Assembly (NCBI RefSeq): GCF_002013915.1
Contig: NZ_MBTF01000014.1
Coordinates: 1 to 64,000, forward strand
DNA from: Mucilaginibacter pedocola
GTDB taxonomy: Bacteria; Bacteroidota; Bacteroidia; Sphingobacteriales; Sphingobacteriaceae
DNA: 64,000 bases
Direction: 5' to 3'
Below are positions 60,278 through 64,000 of the stretch, one piece after another. A program made the position numbers and the translations under genes. The notes beneath the pieces are model-generated. The model was not told where the DNA came from, made no database searches, and saw only the letters and a list, made by a program, of their open reading frames with translations. How positions within the stretch are numbered: the stretch's first letter is position 1; each line of letters opens with the position of its first letter.

Positions 60278-60507
60278 ATTTAACCACAGAGAACACAGAG
60301 GGGGTACGCGGAGGTTCACAGAGTTTTTATAGATAAGGCTAATTGAGTGAACACGAATTGCACGAATTAAATCAAATTGTCACAAATTATAACCGATACG
60401 ATTTGTGAAATTAGATTTAATTAGAAAAACTTCGTGTTAACTAAAAAGCCACAAAGAAAAATCTCTGTGGCTCTCTGTGTATAACTTTGCGGCCTCTGTG
60501 GTTAAAT
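60278..60507. repeat. MITE-like element with 14-bp terminal inverted repeats
   Basis: The ends atttaaccacagag (60278-60291) and its exact complement (60494-60507) bound 230 bp without a gene. The interior has tgagtgaacacgaattgcacg and cgtgttaact segments related to the repeat at 14817-14902, so this is a member of a dispersed family. Confidence 0.65.
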
Positions 60508-60518
60508 CACCACCAAGT

Positions 60519-61325
60519 TTATTGTTTCTTGTAATATTTCATTGCCTCAGGTATCAAACTCTGCAGGTTAGCTATGCGTGTGGCATCGCTGGGGTGAGTG
60601 CTTAAAAACTCAGGCTGGGCACCACCCTTGTTTTGGGCCGCCATGCGCTGCCAAAAGGCTACAGCTGCATTTGGGTCGTAACCCGCCATTGCCATAAAGG
60701 TAAGGCCTAATCTATCGGCTTCAGATTCTTGTGCTCTCGAATATTTTAATAATGCCAATTGGCCACCAACGCCATACAGCTGGCCTATGATGGCTTGTGT
60801 AGTTGCCGATTTACTACCTGCGGCTGCGCTAACTGCAGTACCGCCGGCTTGTAATGCCAACTGCTGCGACATGCGCTCAGCCGAGTGGCGGGCAATGGCG
60901 TGGCCGATCTCGTGGCCCATTACTACAGCAAGGCCGGCATCAGTTTGTGCCACAGGCAATAAGCCACTGTATACGGCTACTTTACCGCCAGGCATACACC
61001 AGGCATTCACTTCAGGGCTTTGTATCAGGTTAAACTCCCACTGAAAGCTGTATTGGTTGGCGTAACCGTTTGCGTTAAGGTAACGCTCGATAGCCGAGGC
61101 CAACTGTGCGCCAATGCGTTTTACACGCTGGGCATCGGTACCGCTGTTTATTACGGTTGTTTTAGGGTCTGATAATAGTTGTTTGTAGCTGGCGGCAGCA
61201 GCAGGGTTTATCTGGTCGTCGCCAACCAGTGATAGTTGCGAGCGGCCGGTGAGCGGCACGGTAGAACATGCGTAAAAAGTAATTGCCGTTACAGCGGCAA
61301 GTAGCAGGGGTTTAAATGCTTTCAT
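60519..61325 (-). CDS. M48-family zinc metalloprotease lipoprotein
   Basis: This 268-residue protein has a lipoprotein signal (FYAC, Cys about 20) and an M48 domain with the zinc-binding HEIGHAIARH (about 137-146) and the acidic SRAQESEAD (third ligand, about 201). It resembles LoiP/Oma1-type envelope proteases that degrade misfolded membrane proteins. It ends the run DUF4783, nadC, plsY, M48 and follows plsY by 6 bases. Confidence 0.92.
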   Translation of the reverse strand: MKAFKPLLLAAVTAITFYACSTVPLTGRSQLSLVGDDQINPAAAASYKQLLSDPKTTVINSGTDAQRVKRIGAQLASAIERYLNANGYANQYSFQWEFNLIQSPEVNAWCMPGGKVAVYSGLLPVAQTDAGLAVVMGHEIGHAIARHSAERMSQQLALQAGGTAVSAAAGSKSATTQAIIGQLYGVGGQLALLKYSRAQESEADRLGLTFMAMAGYDPNAAVAFWQRMAAQNKGGAQPEFLSTHPSDATRIANLQSLIPEAMKYYKKQ

Positions 61326-61331
61326 GGTGTT

Positions 61332-61982
61332 TTAGGCGGTTGTTTTTTTCTTAAATAAGTTGACTTTCGACTCCTTACCCCTCAATAATCGCTCAATATT
61401 TTTTTGGTGTGTTACCAATATCAGCAGAAATATACACATGCCATAAATTACGACCGATCTTGTAGACACCGGGAAAATAAAAGTTACACCGATGGGATAG
61501 GTAAAACCTGCCGTAATAGAGGCCAGCGATACATATTGCGTTAATAACAATACTATTAAAAATACCAGCACGCAAAGTAAAGATGCCTGCAGGTTAATAG
61601 CCAATATCATTCCAAAAAGTGTGGCGACGCCTTTGCCGCCCCTAAAACCGGCAAATATCGGGAACAGGTGCCCCATTACGGCCGCAATGCCAAGTGCCAG
61701 CGAATAATTAACAAAGGCCACCGAGTGGTAGCCGCCTGTGGTTGATACACCTATAATGTAGGCCAGGTTGGTGGCCGTCCAGCCCTTTAGTATATCCAGC
61801 AGCATTACAGGTATGCCTGCTTTTTTGCCTAATACCCTGAAAGTGTTGGTTGCGCCGGCATTGCCGCTGCCGTATTCCCTAACATCAATGCCATAAAAGG
61901 CCTGCCCTATCCACACCGCTGTGGGGATAGAACCGAAACAATAAGCAAGAATAAGCGCTAAAATGGAGTAGATTGATAGCAT
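61332..61982 (-). CDS. plsY: Acyl-phosphate:glycerol-3-phosphate acyltransferase
   Basis: This 216-residue membrane enzyme starts phospholipid synthesis by acylating glycerol 3-phosphate from acyl phosphate. The motifs are FGSIPTAVWIG (about 16-26), SGNAGATNTFRVLGKKAG (about 39-56) and FRGGKGVATLFG (about 116-127). About five helices are visible. It lies 48 bases downstream of nadC. Confidence 0.93.
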   Translation of the reverse strand: MLSIYSILALILAYCFGSIPTAVWIGQAFYGIDVREYGSGNAGATNTFRVLGKKAGIPVMLLDILKGWTATNLAYIIGVSTTGGYHSVAFVNYSLALGIAAVMGHLFPIFAGFRGGKGVATLFGMILAINLQASLLCVLVFLIVLLLTQYVSLASITAGFTYPIGVTFIFPVSTRSVVIYGMCIFLLILVTHQKNIERLLRGKESKVNLFKKKTTA

Positions 61983-62030
61983 CTGCCTGCAATAATATTA
62001 AATTGATGTTATATACCGCAATATATTCAT

Positions 62031-62879
62031 TTATAATTTAACCGCTTTCAAACTAAGGTCTAAACTTTTTACCGAATGGGTAAGCGCCCCAACCGATACG
62101 TAATCAACACCGCAATCGGCATAATCGCGTATGTTATCGATGGTTATACCGCCCGATGCTTCGGTAATATACCTGCCCTCTATCATGCTAACCGCCTGGC
62201 GCAGGTTATCAAAACTAAAGTTGTCCAGCAAAATACGGTTCACCTTGCCGGTTTGTAAAACTTGTTCTAACTCATCAAGGTTGCGTACTTCAATTTCTAT
62301 AGCCAGTTTTTTGCCGGTTTGCTCTAAGTAAGCATTGGCATTCTCAATAGCCTGCCTTATCCCGCCCGAGTAATCAACATGATTGTCTTTGATCAGTATC
62401 ATATCGTAAAGGCCAATACGGTGGTTTACGCCGCCACCAATGCGCACAGCCCATTTTTCGAGGTAGCGCAGCCCGGGTGTAGTTTTGCGGGTGTCTAAAA
62501 CTTTGGTATTGGTACCTTTCAGCAGGTCAACTATCTCATTGGTTTTGGTGGCAATGCCGCTCATGCGCTGCATACAGTTAAGTACAAGGCGTTCGGCTTT
62601 TAGTATGTTTTGGGCATCACCTGTTACAGTAAAAGCTACATCTTTAGGTTTTACTTCGGCGCCGTCTTTCAGGAAAATTTCCAGTTTAAAGTTGGGGTCA
62701 ACCACGTAAAATATCTCTTCGGCCAATTCAACACCGGCCAGTATACCGGTGTCTTTTACCAACAATTGGGCTTTGCCCTGTGTGCCGGCCTCAATGGTTG
62801 ATAGGGAAGTATGGTCGCCGTCGCCAACATCTTCGGCTAAGGCGTTAACTATAAATTGATGTATAAGTTGTTTGTCCAA
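62031..62879 (-). CDS. nadC: Nicotinate-nucleotide pyrophosphorylase (carboxylating)
   Basis: This 282-residue enzyme converts quinolinate and PRPP to nicotinate mononucleotide in NAD synthesis. Motifs are EDVGDGDHTSL (about 16), DTRKTTPGLRYLEKWAVRIGGGVNHRIGLYDMILIKDNH (about 130-168) and the C-terminal IEASGGI-like TEASGGITIDNI. The start is a TTG at 62879, 19 bases after a -7 box; no ATG is near. Confidence 0.93.
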   Translation of the reverse strand: MDKQLIHQFIVNALAEDVGDGDHTSLSTIEAGTQGKAQLLVKDTGILAGVELAEEIFYVVDPNFKLEIFLKDGAEVKPKDVAFTVTGDAQNILKAERLVLNCMQRMSGIATKTNEIVDLLKGTNTKVLDTRKTTPGLRYLEKWAVRIGGGVNHRIGLYDMILIKDNHVDYSGGIRQAIENANAYLEQTGKKLAIEIEVRNLDELEQVLQTGKVNRILLDNFSFDNLRQAVSMIEGRYITEASGGITIDNIRDYADCGVDYVSVGALTHSVKSLDLSLKAVKL

Positions 62880-62898
62880 ACTTTTAAATTTTAAGCTT

Positions 62899-62906
62899 CA
62901 AAAGTA
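62899..62906 (-). promoter_or_regulatory. nadC -7 box TACTTTTG
   Basis: This TAnnTTTG match on the minus strand, 19 bases upstream of the nadC TTG, gives nadC its own promoter within the gene run. Confidence 0.55.
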
Positions 62907-62924
62907 AGAACAATTGACGAGTAA

Positions 62925-63320
62925 TTAGGTTTTTTCGGCTTCTATGCGTAGTTCTATCACCACCATTTGCTTATCAACCTCTTTCATGGTGTAAGCCACG
63001 CGGTATTTCCCTTTATCGGTTTGTAGCTGTAGCACAGTATAATTAACCGTTGCGCTGGAGTTTACACGATGCAGCACCGTGGCAGCTATTGGGCGGTTCT
63101 CCTTAAAAAATTTCTCAAGAATAAGTTCTGCCTGCGCTCTGGAATATACGTTGGTATTATCCGAAAGGCTTATATCAATATTGGCGGCAAAGTACTTGGC
63201 AAGTTCGTGCGCATTGCCTTGTTTAATCAGGTCGGCAATTTTATCTACCGGGCTGGCCAAACCAATGGCAGGCGCCAGTAAAAGCAGCAACAACAGGGGG
63301 CTAAGTTTTAGTTTCTTCAT
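62925..63320 (-). CDS. DUF4783-family exported protein
   Basis: This 131-residue protein has a signal peptide (about 1-22, ending GLA-SP) and a domain of the DUF4783 type: DLIKQGNAHELAKYFAANIDISLSDN (about 32), the KFFKENRP loop and a final beta sheet (YRVAYTMKEVDKQMVVIELRIEA). The fold resembles NTF2-like domains. Function is unknown. It is the first gene of the run with nadC, plsY and M48, divergent from gpmI. Confidence 0.85.
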   Translation of the reverse strand: MKKLKLSPLLLLLLLAPAIGLASPVDKIADLIKQGNAHELAKYFAANIDISLSDNTNVYSRAQAELILEKFFKENRPIAATVLHRVNSSATVNYTVLQLQTDKGKYRVAYTMKEVDKQMVVIELRIEAEKT

Positions 63321-63412
63321 AGTATATAAATGACCGTTAAACTAAAGAAAGGCTGCACAAAAAATAAACCAGTTTTTAAGATTTTTAAATTATAATGTTT
63401 AAACGTTGCTTT

Positions 63413-63420
63413 TATATTTG
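63413..63420 (+). promoter_or_regulatory. gpmI -7 box TATATTTG
   Basis: This exact TAnnTTTG match ends 4 bases before the GTG at 63425, so the gpmI mRNA is probably leaderless. Confidence 0.65.
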
Positions 63421-63424
63421 CATT

Positions 63425-64000
63425 GTGGAAAACAGAAAAAAAGTAGCACTAATAATACTCGATGGCTGGGGTTACGGCCGCGAAGATGAATCGAATGCAA
63501 TAGTGGCCGCCAACACGCCATTTTTCGATTCGGCATTAGCCAAATATCCAAATTCTAAACTCGAAGCTTCGGGGCTTGCCGTAGGCCTTCCCGAAGGGCA
63601 AATGGGCAACTCGGAAGTGGGGCACATGAACCTTGGCGCAGGCCGTGTGGTTTACCAGGAACTGGGCCGCATTAACAAAGCCGTTTCCGATAACGAGTTT
63701 GTGCAAAACGAAACCCTGCTGGAAGCATTTAACTATGCCAAAGCAAACAATAAAGATGTACACCTGATAGGTTTGGTGAGCGATGGCGGCGTACATGCCC
63801 ACATTAACCACGTAAAAGGTTTGGTAAATGCTACCGAACAATTAGGCTTAACCAATGTATTCATCCACGCCTTTTTAGATGGCCGCGATACCGACCCTAA
63901 CTCTGGTCTTGGTTTTATTGATGAGCTAAGCGCACATATTGCCACCACTAATGCGCAAATAGCGTCGGCCATTGGCCGCTACTATGCTATGGACCGCGAT
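63425..64000 (+). CDS. gpmI: 2,3-bisphosphoglycerate-independent phosphoglycerate mutase, 3' end outside window
   Basis: The first 192 residues are present and the gene runs off the window edge (family length about 500). It converts 3-phosphoglycerate to 2-phosphoglycerate in glycolysis. The active-site Asp13 (ILDGWGYG), the nucleophile Ser63 in MGNSEVGHMNLGAGRVV, and DGGVHAH and FLDGRDTDP are all visible. The start is a GTG, just after the promoter box. Confidence 0.95.
   Translation, partial: MENRKKVALIILDGWGYGREDESNAIVAANTPFFDSALAKYPNSKLEASGLAVGLPEGQMGNSEVGHMNLGAGRVVYQELGRINKAVSDNEFVQNETLLEAFNYAKANNKDVHLIGLVSDGGVHAHINHVKGLVNATEQLGLTNVFIHAFLDGRDTDPNSGLGFIDELSAHIATTNAQIASAIGRYYAMDRD

Overview
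The window looks like a chromosomal segment from a member of the Bacteroidota, most likely the Sphingobacteriaceae (Mucilaginibacter/Pedobacter type). The reasons are: many -7 boxes of the Bacteroidota form TAnnTTTG; few Shine-Dalgarno sites; Bacteroidota families (DUF4294, DUF4783, DUF7660, DUF1343/NamZ); a bacillithiol gene (bshB1); an ECF sigma factor followed by a membrane-anchored outer-membrane barrel; and many palindromic intergenic repeats. I see no rRNA gene, no intact tRNA gene and no CRISPR array.

Layout. 1-1200: an IS110-family element whose upstream non-coding part folds like a bridge RNA. 1.3-9.4 kb: small secreted basic proteins, a cbpA-cbpM co-chaperone pair, an acyltransferase, a cupin, acetyltransferase, VOC and YdeI-like proteins. 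9.4-28.5 kb: a secreted GH16 glucanase, a membrane metallophosphoesterase, an ABC ATPase, HAD, MBL and alpha/beta hydrolases, a ROK regulator, a large GH3 glycosidase, YceI, a Tat-exported Gfo/Idh oxidoreductase and a cell-wall amidase. This part holds two genes broken only by in-frame stop codons. 29-42 kb: a pyruvyl-transferase-like protein, MnmD, a PA14-tailed esterase, MazG, an ECF sigma/outer-membrane operon, a LolE/FtsX-type permease, NamZ, Fmt and a DUF3050 protein. 43-43.9 kb: a Y1 (IS200/IS605 or RAYT-like) transposase followed by two long palindromic units. 44-58.9 kb: housekeeping genes: Rel/Spo (p)ppGpp enzyme, glutathione peroxidase, BshB1, lysine 6-transaminase, PLP-dependent deaminase, RluD, PabC-like, Fur, PurA and PabB. 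58.9-64 kb: a VapBC-like pair, then an M48 protease, PlsY, NadC and DUF4783 on the minus strand, diverging from a gpmI gene cut by the window end.

Genes that plausibly work together: cbpA with cbpM; the sigma factor with its two overlapping barrel genes; DUF4294, gpx and bshB1 in thiol/redox defence; the class IV aminotransferase (PabC-like) with PabB in p-aminobenzoate and folate synthesis; GH16, GH3 and the ROK repressor in glycan use, although they do not form a classical polysaccharide utilisation locus because there is no SusC/SusD.

The most unusual signals are the bridge-RNA-like fold of the IS110 element, the palindrome array behind the Y1 transposase, a tRNA 3'-end remnant read in frame inside pabB, a perfect 30-bp operator-like palindrome over the yceI promoter, several -7 boxes only 4-7 nt from the start codon (leaderless mRNAs), and at least four classes of dispersed palindromic repeats.
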